This document shows positions 33,677-43,452 of a stretch of DNA of 64,000 bases, one piece after another (the stretch's first letter is position 1; every line of letters starts with the position of its first letter). The stretch covers positions 124,001 through 188,000 of the forward strand of contig NZ_JBCNKR010000005.1 of the NCBI RefSeq assembly GCF_039595935.1, read 5' to 3'. The position numbers and the translations under genes are program-made. The notes below the pieces were generated by a model. The model searched no databases, had not been told where the DNA came from, and worked only from the letters and a program-made list of their open reading frames with translations. This DNA comes from Flavobacterium sp. GTDB lineage: Bacteria; Bacteroidota; Bacteroidia; Flavobacteriales; Flavobacteriaceae.

Positions 33677-34522
33677 ATGAAAAAACGAATATTTTTACTA
33701 GCCAGTTTTTTAATCTGCTTGTTTGCCAATGCGCAGGAAGATTTACTTTCTACACTCGATTCTACGCAGGTTGTAGATAAAAATGCTGCAGCCACTTTTA
33801 AAGGTCTGCAGATTATAACGCTGCAGTCGACAAAACTGGCAGCCAAAAAAGAACTTTATATCGTTATATCGCACCGTTTCGGATCTGTTAAAGGCGGAAT
33901 TTCGGAGTTTTTTGGCTTTGATGATGCGACTACGAAAATTGGCGGTATTTACGGAGTAACCGACTGGCTTTCTGTAAGTGCTTCTCGCCACACTTTGCTT
34001 AAAATTTATGAAACCTCCGTAAAATACAGATTAGCAAGACAAAATGATCAATTCCCGTTTGATATTGTGGGTTACAACACCATCGATATTAACAGCGGAT
34101 TGAAAAAAGATGATTATCCTAAAATAGAATTCTCTGACCGATTAACGTATATCAATCAGCTTTTAATCTCCAGAAAATTCTCTGAAAAATTCTCTCTTGA
34201 ACTGGCTCCTTCTTATATTCATAAAAACCTGTATAATCCGGATAACGAAAATGATAATCAATTTACATTAAGTGCCGGCGGAAGAATGAAATTAACCAAA
34301 AGACTCTCTTTAAATCTGGAATATGGTGAGAATTTCAATAAACCCGATTTTTATCATAATCCGCTGTCTGTAGGTTTAGATATTGATACCGGCGGACACA
34401 TTTTTCAATTGATTTTTACCAATTCTCAATCAATGACAGAGAGCGGGTATTTAACAAACGCAACTGGCGATTGGGGCAAAGGCGATTTCTTCTTTGGATT
34501 TAATTTATACAGAGTTTTCTAA
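33677..34522 (+). CDS. DUF5777 family outer-membrane beta-barrel protein
   Basis: This 281-residue exported protein has a signal peptide (MKKRIFLLASFLICLFANAQ) and alternating strands typical of a small beta-barrel. DUF5777 landmarks are IVISHRFGSVKGG, DDATTKIGGIYGVTDWLSVSASR and the end FFFGFNLYRVF. The ATG at 33677 is chosen over an earlier frame start inside the previous gene. It is encoded with a c-type cytochrome and a YceI protein, a common neighbour set in Bacteroidota, so a role in envelope redox or lipid traffic is likely but unproven. Confidence 0.85.
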   Translation: MKKRIFLLASFLICLFANAQEDLLSTLDSTQVVDKNAAATFKGLQIITLQSTKLAAKKELYIVISHRFGSVKGGISEFFGFDDATTKIGGIYGVTDWLSVSASRHTLLKIYETSVKYRLARQNDQFPFDIVGYNTIDINSGLKKDDYPKIEFSDRLTYINQLLISRKFSEKFSLELAPSYIHKNLYNPDNENDNQFTLSAGGRMKLTKRLSLNLEYGENFNKPDFYHNPLSVGLDIDTGGHIFQLIFTNSQSMTESGYLTNATGDWGKGDFFFGFNLYRVF

Positions 34523-34533
34523 AAATATAAAAT

Positions 34534-34884
34534 ATGAAAAAATACATTTTCCTATCAGGTATATTATTGTCCCTTTACAGCTGTGATTCTACCACTTACG
34601 AAAGTCTCGAAGAACCAGAAGTGATAACGGGTCCGGTTACGTACAATGCAAACGTAAAATCGATAATCAATTCAAATTGTATTGCCTGTCATGCTTCTGG
34701 AGGAACACTTGCTCCTTTAGAAACGTATGCCGAAGTTAAAGATGCCGTTTTAAATACTGATCTTTTAGACCGAATTCAGCGTCAGAACGGAACTCCGGGA
34801 CAAATGCCAAAAGGCGGAAGAATGTCTCAGGATAAAATTAATACCATTTTGCAATGGAGTACAGACGGATTATTAGAAAATTAA
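34534..34884 (+). CDS. c-type cytochrome lipoprotein
   Basis: This 116-residue lipoprotein has a signal peptide and lipobox LYSC (Cys17), followed by a single haem-attachment motif CIACH (Cys49, Cys52, His53). A likely axial Met lies in GQMPKGG near residue 91. VKSIINSNCIACHASGG and LQWSTDGLLEN are typical of small periplasmic or outer-membrane class I cytochromes. It is 11 bases after the DUF5777 gene and 11 before the YceI gene, in one operon. Confidence 0.9.
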   Translation: MKKYIFLSGILLSLYSCDSTTYESLEEPEVITGPVTYNANVKSIINSNCIACHASGGTLAPLETYAEVKDAVLNTDLLDRIQRQNGTPGQMPKGGRMSQDKINTILQWSTDGLLEN

Positions 34885-34895
34885 ATCTATAAGGA

Positions 34896-35441
34896 ATGAA
34901 AAAACAAATTGTAATGCTGTTTTTATTTGTTGGAATATTTCATGTTTCAGCCCAAAAATATGCAACAAAAACAGGAAATTTAAAATTTGAAGCTTCTGTT
35001 GATTCTTTTGAAGAAGTGGCTGCAGAAAACAAAAATACCTCAGCCATTTTAGATTCGGGAACGGGAGACATTGCCGTTTTAACGCTGATGAAAGGATTTC
35101 GATTTAAAGTCGCTTTGATGGAAGAGCATTTTAATGAAAATTATGTAGAATCAGACAAGTTCCCAAAAGCTTCTTTTAAAGGAAAAATTGAAGATTTTGA
35201 TGTTTCTAAACTTTCTGCTTCGGCGAAACCAGTAAAGATTTCAGGAGATTTGACTTTACACGGAAGAATCAAAAAAATTACGGCAAATGCCAAAATTCAA
35301 AAAGTCGATGATAAAATTACAATCACAGGAAATTTTGAAGTAACACCTGGTGATTTTGCCATCGAAATTCCAAAAATTGTAAGTAAAAAAGTGGCCGATA
35401 AAATAAAAGTAAATTTTAATCTGCCACTTTCAAAAATGTAA
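34896..35441 (+). CDS. YceI family periplasmic protein
   Basis: This 181-residue exported lipocalin-like protein has a signal peptide MKKQIVMLFLFVGIFHVSAQ. YceI proteins bind isoprenoids or quinone-like lipids in a hydrophobic pocket. The body has LKFEASVDSFEEVAAENKNTS, FNENYVESDKFPKASFKG and SGDLTLHGRIKKITANAK, all typical. It is the last gene of the envelope operon. No canonical terminator is seen, but the MITE-like repeat (35469-35724) begins 28 bases later and its hairpins may serve. Confidence 0.92.
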   Translation: MKKQIVMLFLFVGIFHVSAQKYATKTGNLKFEASVDSFEEVAAENKNTSAILDSGTGDIAVLTLMKGFRFKVALMEEHFNENYVESDKFPKASFKGKIEDFDVSKLSASAKPVKISGDLTLHGRIKKITANAKIQKVDDKITITGNFEVTPGDFAIEIPKIVSKKVADKIKVNFNLPLSKM

Positions 35442-35468
35442 ATTTTTAGTTCATGGTGTTAGTTACTT

Positions 35469-35724
35469 TAAAAGAAGTTGTCTGAAAAGTATTGAACAAC
35501 CAAAGATGAGCTTTGGAAAAGCGAAATATTTATAGAAATTGTATTTATTATCAATTACAAAGCTCCAGAGGAGCGATATATTTTTTTTCTAAATACTGTT
35601 ATATTTCGCTCCTCCGGAGCTGTTTTGGATTCGTGTTTTTAAATTTCTATAAATATTCTGCCCCGCTGGGGCTTTAACAAAAGTAGAAATATAAAAATAT
35701 TACTTTTTAGACAGCCTCTTTTAT
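35469..35724. repeat. MITE-like element with nested inverted repeats
   Basis: Outer ends (35469-35491 and 35701-35724) are imperfect inverted repeats with the core TGTCT(G/A)AAAAGTA. Inside, the 20 bases from 35521 (GAAATATTTATAGAAATT part) are mirrored at 35641-35661. Within that, two palindromes with cores AGCTCC-GAGGAGC (35561-35575) and GCTCCTCCGGAGC (35609-35621) are mirrored around the centre near 35592. The end sequence resembles terminal repeats of insertion sequences. No transposase gene is present. Confidence 0.8.
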
Positions 35725-35736
35725 ATTTTCAACTAT

Positions 35737-36744
<1,008 letters not shown>

Positions 36745-36782
36745 TTATTTTTAACAGTACAAATTTCCTTTAATAAAACCAG

Positions 36783-36797
36783 CTGTATATAATACAG
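36783..36797. promoter_or_regulatory. Palindromic site between divergent genes
   Basis: CTGTAT-ATA-ATACAG is a perfect 6-bp inverted repeat with a 3-base spacer, in the 179-base gap between the aldo/keto reductase and AraC genes. It is a candidate regulator site. A TATATTTG element at 36865-36872 may be the -7 box of the AraC gene. Confidence 0.4.
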
Positions 36798-36896
36798 ATT
36801 ACTGCTATTATTACCATTTTTACTGATTTGAATAATCATGCTAAGTTATTAATAATCTGAACAGTATATTTGTATAGCTAATTTTAAAAACAGATC

Positions 36897-37790
36897 ATGG
36901 AACAAATAAAACTTGAAAAAGTTACACAATACAATCAGTTAAAAGGAGTCGAAACACAGCATCCTTTAATAAGCTTTTTTGATAACACAAACAGCAAACC
37001 TCTGCCTAATAATACCCGCTTACATTTTGGTTTTTATGCTATATTTTTAAAAGCCGGAAATTGCGGTGAATTAAAATACGGCCGCAATAATTATGATTAT
37101 GACGATGGCACAATGATTTTTGTAGCGCCCGGGCAGGTTCTCGAAGTAAATAATACCGATGATTATAAATCGACAGGATTAACACTTTTATTTCATCCTG
37201 ATTTTATAAAAGGATCTGCATTATCTAAAAACATAAATCAGTATTCTTTTTTTTCTTATGATTCGCATGAAGCCCTTCATTTATCACTCAAAGAACAGCA
37301 AATCATAAAAGATTTATTCAGCAAATTAGAATACGAATTAAGCCAGAATATAGACAAACACACCAAAAATATTATTTGCAATACTATTGATCTTCTTTTA
37401 AATTATTGTGTTCGTTTTTATGACAGACAATTCATCAGCCGTGAAAACATCAATACTGATATTTTATCCAAATTTGAAAACAGTTTAAATGACTATTTTC
37501 AGTCAGAAAATGCAGAAAATGCAGGATTGCCGTCTGTAGGTTACTTTGCCGATCTTTTACATCTTTCGCCTAATTATTTTGGCGATTTAATCAAAAAAGA
37601 AACCGGAAAATCAGCTCAGGAACATATTCAGCTAAAATTGATCAACCTGGCAAAAGAGCGAATTTTTGATACCGAAAAATCGATTAGTCAGATCGCTTTT
37701 GAATTAGGTTTCAAATATCCGCAGCACTTTAATCGAATGTTTAAAAAAAATACGGGTTACACTCCTGTCGAATATAGAAATCTAAATTAA
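36897..37790 (+). CDS. AraC family transcriptional regulator
   Basis: This 297-residue regulator is paralogous to the one at 11467-12387. The sensor domain (KYGRNNYDYDDGTMIFVAPGQ, LLFHPDFIKGSALSKNI) and the double HTH (NYFGDLIKKETGKSAQE and SQIAFELGFKYPQHFNRMFK, ending YTPVEYRN) are both present. It probably controls the divergent aldo/keto reductase. The antiporter gene starts 4 bases after its stop and is likely co-transcribed with it. Confidence 0.93.
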   Translation: MEQIKLEKVTQYNQLKGVETQHPLISFFDNTNSKPLPNNTRLHFGFYAIFLKAGNCGELKYGRNNYDYDDGTMIFVAPGQVLEVNNTDDYKSTGLTLLFHPDFIKGSALSKNINQYSFFSYDSHEALHLSLKEQQIIKDLFSKLEYELSQNIDKHTKNIICNTIDLLLNYCVRFYDRQFISRENINTDILSKFENSLNDYFQSENAENAGLPSVGYFADLLHLSPNYFGDLIKKETGKSAQEHIQLKLINLAKERIFDTEKSISQIAFELGFKYPQHFNRMFKKNTGYTPVEYRNLN

Positions 37791-37794
37791 AAAA

Positions 37795-39369
37795 ATGCTG
37801 GACAACTTTCCTTTTTACCTTGGTCTGTTAATCATTATTTTATTGCTCATTATGCTGGCCAATAAAATAAAAGTCGCTTATCCTGTTCTTTTAGTACTGG
37901 CAGGATTGGCTATAAGTTTTTTTCCGGGAGTTCCCGTAATCAAAATCGATCCCGAACTCATATTCTTTATTTTCCTGCCTCCGTTGTTATACGAAGCGGC
38001 ATGGACGGTTTCATGGAAACAAATGTGGCGCTGGCGCCGTATTATTACAAGCTTTGCTTTTATTGTTGTTTTTGTGTCAGCGTTTTCTGTAGCAATCGTG
38101 GCGAATTATTTTATTCCGGGATTCTCATTGGCATTAGGTTTTGTTTTGGGCGCAATTGTATCTCCTCCCGATGCTGTAAGTGCGGGCGCTATTTTAAAAT
38201 TTGTTAAAGTACCCAAAACCCTTTCCTCAATATTAGAAGGCGAAAGTTTATTAAACGATGCTTCGTCTTTAATCATTTTCAGGTTTGCTATGATTGCCGT
38301 TGCAACAGAGCAGTTTATATTTTACAAAGCGGCAATAAGTTTTAGCTGGATGGTTTTTGGAGGCGTAGCGATTGGTTTATTAATAGGATGGCTTTTTATG
38401 AAAGCACACAAATATTTACCAACTGATGCTAATTTAGATATCTTTCTCTCTTTGTTAACACCTTATATTATTTATCTCGCTGCCGAAGAAGTACATAGCT
38501 CCGGAGTATTGGCCGTTGTAAGCTGCGGATTGCTATTGTCTAATAATCGTCATCGTTTTTTGAGCAGTAAATCTCGTTTACAAAGTCTCAATGTCTGGGA
38601 AAGTTTATGTTTCATTTTAAATGGATTGGTGTTTATGCTTATCGGCTTAGATTTACCTGAAATTACAAAAGGACTTGAAGAAACCAGCCTCATGACAGCA
38701 ATTGGATACGGTGTACTAATTACTTTTGTTTTAATTATAAGCCGAATTATATCTTCTTACGGTGCCGTAATTGTTACGCTCATTGCCCGAAATTTTATTA
38801 CGGTTGCTGATAACCGAAATCCCGGTTACAAAACACCTTTTATTTTGGGCTGGACAGGAATGCGCGGTGTTGTTTCGCTGGCTGCGGCATTATCTATTCC
38901 GGTTTACTTAAATAACGGCAATGGATTTCCACAGCGTAATCTTATCTTATTTATCACTTTTATTGTGATTCTTTTGACCTTATTAATTCAGGGATTAACG
39001 CTTCCTTATTTTATTAAAAAAATTAAACTGAATGATATTTATGATCCTGTACCTCGCCATGAAGCTGCTAATCATTTAAAACAGGAACTGGCTGAGTTTG
39101 TTTTGGATTATTTAAAAACAAATTATGAAGGTCAGACAGAACATAACCCTTCTTTACAGCATCTTATTCAAAAATGGGAACAGCATATTAAAGGAATCGA
39201 TAATGAAATTATAAGTCAGGACCACAAACATATTTATCTTGATTTAATAATCCAGCAGCGAAAATGGCTCATTAATAAAAATAAAGAAGATCAGACTTTA
39301 GACGAATCTATTATTCGCAGACAAATGCATTATCTCGATATTGAAGAAGAAAAACTGCGCTATATTTAA
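37795..39369 (+). CDS. Na+/H+ antiporter, CPA1 (NhaP-type)
   Basis: This 524-residue inner-membrane exchanger has about 12 membrane helices (residues 1-430) and a soluble C-terminal tail of about 95 residues rich in charged helices. Ion-site landmarks are SPPDAVSAGAI near residue 122 (conserved Asp) and EGESLLNDASSL near 145 (Glu/Asp pair), with GWTGMRGVVSLA near 355. It should exchange sodium or potassium for protons and support pH and salt balance. The gene follows an AraC gene with a 4-base gap. Confidence 0.92.
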   Translation: MLDNFPFYLGLLIIILLLIMLANKIKVAYPVLLVLAGLAISFFPGVPVIKIDPELIFFIFLPPLLYEAAWTVSWKQMWRWRRIITSFAFIVVFVSAFSVAIVANYFIPGFSLALGFVLGAIVSPPDAVSAGAILKFVKVPKTLSSILEGESLLNDASSLIIFRFAMIAVATEQFIFYKAAISFSWMVFGGVAIGLLIGWLFMKAHKYLPTDANLDIFLSLLTPYIIYLAAEEVHSSGVLAVVSCGLLLSNNRHRFLSSKSRLQSLNVWESLCFILNGLVFMLIGLDLPEITKGLEETSLMTAIGYGVLITFVLIISRIISSYGAVIVTLIARNFITVADNRNPGYKTPFILGWTGMRGVVSLAAALSIPVYLNNGNGFPQRNLILFITFIVILLTLLIQGLTLPYFIKKIKLNDIYDPVPRHEAANHLKQELAEFVLDYLKTNYEGQTEHNPSLQHLIQKWEQHIKGIDNEIISQDHKHIYLDLIIQQRKWLINKNKEDQTLDESIIRRQMHYLDIEEEKLRYI

Positions 39370-39627
39370 AACTAATTTAATCTTTATGCTGATCTAAAAG
39401 AATTAGAAAAACCAATGCCCAGAGAGATTTTAATAAAAAATTAAGCTTTTTCTTTAACAAAATTATTAACTTGTTATAGCAAAAGAAATAATAACCTGTG
39501 TATTATTTCTTTTTGCAGCAGGCATAACTCTAAATTTTCTCAGCAAATTAAAAGGTATCTTTATACCGCAATTAATTTGTAATACGTAAATGCCTTTATT
39601 TTTTTATTACAATTTAAAACCAAAACC

Positions 39628-41094
39628 ATGCGAGTATCCGTAGTTCGAAAAAGTATAAAATTTACCCCAGATTCCAGAAGAGTAGTTGCCCGTTATTTTA
39701 TGAATGGTTATGAAAGAACCCAGCAAATGGTGCTTCGTATAATGACTTTGGATGAAAAACAAGTTCTGGAAACCTTAGAGCAGACACTTCGTGAATTTGC
39801 CAGACGACACCGAAATATTTCGGCAGTATTTTTTAGACACTGCGAAAAAATCAGACCTATAATCGAAGACATGAAGATTGATTATGAAGCTATGTCGCTA
39901 AATCGAAAAATGCTCATTGGTTCGTATTGCACAATGGAATATGCAATTGAATCGGCAGCGATTTTTAATCCTTCAATTGTAGAAGATTTTGATCAATCAG
40001 GTTTAGAAATGGGAGAAAAACGTGTTATTATTTCTTTCCGCGCTACGGGTGAAGGTCATATTTCTTCGATTGTTTTTAGAAGAGGAATTCTCGATCGTGA
40101 CAATAATCTGCAGATCATGAAAATTGGTCACCATATTGATAAAGCCGAAATTGAACACAAAACGCTATTCAACAAAGAGCGTTTTTTGACCAAATTGCTC
40201 GAAATGCATACGCAGGACAAATACATCGATCAAATCATGCAGGATCTGCCGGATGAATTTGAATTTGCGATTTTAAAAAATACTTTAAAAACTGCTTTAA
40301 GTGATGCGTCTATTCGTCAGGAAAGACGAGTGGCGCTCGAAGAAATACTCTGGCTTGCCAATTCTTTTTATGATTTGCAGTTCAAACACGATTCTGATAT
40401 TACAGAACGTGTCATTTTCCCGATTTCCGATTCTGAAAGCCGCGGAATTGAAGACGCACGTTTTGTTCGTTTTACCGATGATGATAATTCCGTACGTGTT
40501 ATGGCAACTTACACGGCCTATAATGGCCACGCCATATTACCCAAACTTATTTCAACAGAAGATTTTTATTCATTCAGAGTAATGCCGCTGCATGGAGAAG
40601 GTGCACAAAATAAAAACCTGGCTTTGTTTCCGAGAAAAATAAAAGGAAAATACGCCATGCTTTCCCGTATTGACGGTGTAAATAATTATATTATGTATTC
40701 GAACCGTGTTACACAATGGAACACGCCTGTTTTATTGCAACAGCCGCGCTACACCTGGGAACTCACTCAAATAGGAAACTGTGGATCGCCGCTTTGGACA
40801 GAAGAAGGCTGGCTTGTTATCACACATGGCGTGGGTACAATGCGACGTTATTGTATTGGTGCATCTCTTTTTGATCTTGACGATCCGTCAAAAGAAATTG
40901 GAAGATTGAGCGAACCTTTGCTTTCTCCTCTTGAAGACGAACGTGAAGGTTATGTGCCAAATGTGGTATATTCCTGCGGAGCCATTATTCACAATAACAG
41001 TTTAATTTTACCGTATGCTGTATCTGATTATTCGTCTACTTATGGTGTGGTTGATATGGTTGAATTGTTGGATGCTTTGAAAAAAAGTAAGTAA
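39628..41094 (+). CDS. Glycoside hydrolase family 130 (mannosyl phosphorylase-like)
   Basis: This 488-residue cytoplasmic protein has no signal peptide. An N-terminal region of about 190 residues with many helices precedes a five-bladed beta-propeller. GH130 landmarks are SRGIEDARFVRF, YNGHAILPKLIST, GNCGSPLWTEEGWLVITHGVG and a final YAVSDYSSTYGVVDM. Family members phosphorolyse or hydrolyse beta-mannosides, with mannose-1-phosphate a usual product. The extended N terminus suggests a subgroup differing from the canonical phosphorylases. The preceding 258 bases are AT-rich with no clear element. Confidence 0.88.
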   Translation: MRVSVVRKSIKFTPDSRRVVARYFMNGYERTQQMVLRIMTLDEKQVLETLEQTLREFARRHRNISAVFFRHCEKIRPIIEDMKIDYEAMSLNRKMLIGSYCTMEYAIESAAIFNPSIVEDFDQSGLEMGEKRVIISFRATGEGHISSIVFRRGILDRDNNLQIMKIGHHIDKAEIEHKTLFNKERFLTKLLEMHTQDKYIDQIMQDLPDEFEFAILKNTLKTALSDASIRQERRVALEEILWLANSFYDLQFKHDSDITERVIFPISDSESRGIEDARFVRFTDDDNSVRVMATYTAYNGHAILPKLISTEDFYSFRVMPLHGEGAQNKNLALFPRKIKGKYAMLSRIDGVNNYIMYSNRVTQWNTPVLLQQPRYTWELTQIGNCGSPLWTEEGWLVITHGVGTMRRYCIGASLFDLDDPSKEIGRLSEPLLSPLEDEREGYVPNVVYSCGAIIHNNSLILPYAVSDYSSTYGVVDMVELLDALKKSK

Positions 41095-41109
41095 AATTGA
41101 TGATCAATA

Positions 41110-41685
41110 ATGGAATCACTACGCATTATTTTTACTGAAACTCTAGGATTAAGTTCTGATCATTATGAAGAATTCCTGAAACAATTACATTTTAAAACTC
41201 TCAAGAAAAAAGAACATTTAATTCAGGAAGGTTCTGTCTGCGATTTTATTGCTATTGTAATTTCAGGAACAATGAGATCGTATGTACAAAATAATGACGG
41301 CGAATTTAATAACGATTTTTATCTCGAAAACAGTTTTGCAAGTGCGTACACGAGTTTTTTAACTCAAATGCCAACAAACTGTAATATAGAAGCCTTAACG
41401 GATGTTGAGTTGTATTATATTACTCATCAGCAATTTCATTTCTTGATTGAAAAAGACACTAACTATTTAAAACTTGCCAAATACATCTCTGATAATTATT
41501 TTATTAGAAAATGCAAAAGAGAAACTTCTTTTCTAAAAAATTCTGCTGCAGAAAGATTAGAAATGATCCGAAAACTCTATCCTGAAATTGAACAAAAAGT
41601 TCCTCAATATCATATTGCTTCTTATTTAGGAATTAAACCCGAATCTTTAAGCAGAATAAAACTCTTAACATACATCAATAAATAA
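41110..41685 (+). CDS. Crp/Fnr family transcriptional regulator
   Basis: This 191-residue regulator has an N-terminal cyclic-nucleotide-binding-like beta-roll (LIQEGSVCDFIAIVISGTMRSYVQNNDGE) and a C-terminal HTH with PQYHIASYLGIKPESLSRI. It belongs to the same type as the regulator at 22140-22721, with no Fnr cysteines. It starts 15 bases after the GH130 gene and precedes a tautomerase-like gene by 52 bases, the latter being its likely target. Confidence 0.92.
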   Translation: MESLRIIFTETLGLSSDHYEEFLKQLHFKTLKKKEHLIQEGSVCDFIAIVISGTMRSYVQNNDGEFNNDFYLENSFASAYTSFLTQMPTNCNIEALTDVELYYITHQQFHFLIEKDTNYLKLAKYISDNYFIRKCKRETSFLKNSAAERLEMIRKLYPEIEQKVPQYHIASYLGIKPESLSRIKLLTYINK

Positions 41686-41737
41686 GTCTGCTGTTATAAT
41701 AAGCTTTGTACTTCATTAATTTTTAAATATTTGAAGT

Positions 41738-42148
41738 ATGCCAATTATAAATTTAAAAGTAAGCGGAAAAGAAGACGCTGCTTTAGCAAAAGAATTAGCG
41801 ATAATTATTAGCGATCTTACCAAAAAAATTCTCAATAAAAAACCCGAAGTTACGGTTGTAAATGTCTCATTTCTTCCAGACAATTTTTGGTTTATTAATT
41901 CCGAATCGCTGGAAGATTTAAACATAAAAAGTTTCCATCTTACAATTAAAATCTCCGATTCGACAAATCTCAAAGATGATAAAGCCAATTATATCGATGC
42001 GGTACATGAAGCATTGGCACTTCGATTGGGTGGAATTCATCCTGTGAGTTATACCGCAATCGAAGAAATGAAAGCTGATGCCTATGGTTATGAAGGATTA
42101 ACTATTGAATATAAAGTGATTCATAACCGTAAAAAGCTAGAAAAATGA
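41738..42148 (+). CDS. Tautomerase family protein
   Basis: This 136-residue protein starts with Met-Pro-Ile-Ile; after Met removal Pro would be the catalytic N-terminal residue of the 4-oxalocrotonate tautomerase superfamily. The N-terminal beta-alpha-beta unit (PIINLKVSGKEDAALAKEL...PEVTVVNVSFL) fits. The length of 136 is about double a single 4-OT unit, and the second half is diverged. The stop overlaps the next start by 4 bases, so translation is probably coupled. Confidence 0.82.
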   Translation: MPIINLKVSGKEDAALAKELAIIISDLTKKILNKKPEVTVVNVSFLPDNFWFINSESLEDLNIKSFHLTIKISDSTNLKDDKANYIDAVHEALALRLGGIHPVSYTAIEEMKADAYGYEGLTIEYKVIHNRKKLEK

Positions 42149-42693
42149 GAGCCGTAAAACTATTGATTTTTAGCTGTTTGATTTTCATCCAAAATATAAA
42201 TGCTCAATCCAAAACAGATAACAAAAAAGAAATAAATGACATTATAGAAAAATACAGCGAAAGCGTAATTAAAAGAGATTCTATAGCTTTTTATAATTTA
42301 TTTAATGACGGAATCGTAACTTGGTGTGCCGCGCTTATGGATAAATCTCAAAATAAAGAAGTTGAGAAAAAAGGAATTGAAAAAGCCGGATCAAATTATT
42401 TTTCCGGAACTTATAAAGGTTTTATGAGAAGTTTATTCCGTCATCAATTTACCGAAGATAAGTTTGACAATATTCACATTATTGAAGATGGAACTGTAGC
42501 TTCTGTAACAATGGATTATAGTTTTTGGGCCGATAATAAAATGACCAACTGGGGCGGTAAATATTTAACTCTAATAAAAAGAGACGGCAAATGGAAAATT
42601 ACAAGTGTCATTTATTCATTAGAACTTACTTCCTATTTTGAACAGCCTTCACTTTCGAAAAGAAAAAAGGAAAAGAAATTACAATTATTATAA
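42145..42693 (+). CDS. Exported SnoaL/NTF2-like (DUF4440-type) protein
   Basis: This 182-residue protein has a signal peptide (MRAVKLLIFSCLIFIQNINAQ) and an NTF2-like alpha+beta barrel. The pattern is INDIIEKYSESVIKRDSIAFYNLFNDGIVTWC, then FDNIHIIEDGTVASVTMDYSF and KMTNWGGKYLTLIKRDGKWKITSVIYS. Such domains act as small-molecule binders or isomerases. The end is Lys-rich. The gene overlaps the tautomerase gene by 4 bases and ends in a terminator shared with the convergent SDR gene. Confidence 0.83.
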   Translation: MRAVKLLIFSCLIFIQNINAQSKTDNKKEINDIIEKYSESVIKRDSIAFYNLFNDGIVTWCAALMDKSQNKEVEKKGIEKAGSNYFSGTYKGFMRSLFRHQFTEDKFDNIHIIEDGTVASVTMDYSFWADNKMTNWGGKYLTLIKRDGKWKITSVIYSLELTSYFEQPSLSKRKKEKKLQLL

Positions 42694-42710
42694 AGTCTTA
42701 ACTTAAAAAT

Positions 42711-42745
42711 AAAACCCTTAAACAAATTATAGTTTAAGGGTTTTA
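42711..42745. terminator. Bidirectional terminator
   Basis: AAAACCCTTAAAC (42711-42723) pairs perfectly with GTTTAAGGGTTTT (42732-42744) around an 8-nt loop, between the convergent NTF2-like and SDR genes. Confidence 0.9.
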
Positions 42746-42766
42746 TTGATAAGATTTATGTCCCAA

Positions 42767-43435
42767 TTAATCGATGCCGGGAATCGTTATATCCCAAAAT
42801 TTACCCGATTCTGTGTTTAAAAGAATAGCGTTATAAATTCCGTCTGCAGAATCTTTTGTTGTAAATGGCGCTTGGTTTCCTCCCAGTTTAGTTTGAACCC
42901 AGCCCGGATGAATTGGCGTTACAATAATTTGCTTTTCTACAACTCGGGTTGCCAGCATTGCTGCGTACATATTAATGGCATTTTTTGAAATTCGATAAGC
43001 AGTTCCGTTTGGCGCCGCATTTTTCAACAATCCCATGCTGCTTGAAATAAAAGCAATTTTTCCGCTCGTTTTGATATTTTTCAATAACGATTCTGTAAAG
43101 AAAATTACACTCGTAACATTGGTATTTATTGTTTCCGTGAAAGAATCAAGGTCAGGTTGATTTGAAAAAGCATCCGGAGCAATTCCGGCATTGTTTACCA
43201 ATAAATCAACATCAGTTGTAATAGCTAAAATTTCGCTGATTGCGTTATCTCTACTTTCCTGACTTGTAGCTTCTAATGGAATCACTTTTAAATTCGGATG
43301 CGAAAAATCCTCCAGCTTTCCAGACCTTGTTGTTCCAATTACATTATAATTTTCGTTCAGTAATTTTTTGGTTAATGCTAACCCAATTCCGCTGCTTATT
43401 CCTGTTACAACAGCTGTTTTATATAATTTGTTCAT
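42767..43435 (-). CDS. SDR family oxidoreductase
   Basis: This 222-residue classical SDR, slightly short, has TGISSGIG at residues 11-18, NNAG near 85 and catalytic Ser/Tyr/Lys in ISSSMG and YRISK (near 150-154), then HPGWVQTKLGG. The substrate is unknown. It forms a two-gene operon behind a SnoaL-like gene (43453-43902, 17-base gap), both divergent from an HxlR regulator. Confidence 0.92.
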   Translation of the reverse strand: MNKLYKTAVVTGISSGIGLALTKKLLNENYNVIGTTRSGKLEDFSHPNLKVIPLEATSQESRDNAISEILAITTDVDLLVNNAGIAPDAFSNQPDLDSFTETINTNVTSVIFFTESLLKNIKTSGKIAFISSSMGLLKNAAPNGTAYRISKNAINMYAAMLATRVVEKQIIVTPIHPGWVQTKLGGNQAPFTTKDSADGIYNAILLNTESGKFWDITIPGID

Positions 43436-43452
43436 TTTCTTTTTATCTTAAA

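Noticed and set aside
35469..35724. Intact insertion sequence
   Set aside because: The element is about 256 bases with no transposase frame, so at most it is a non-autonomous derivative.
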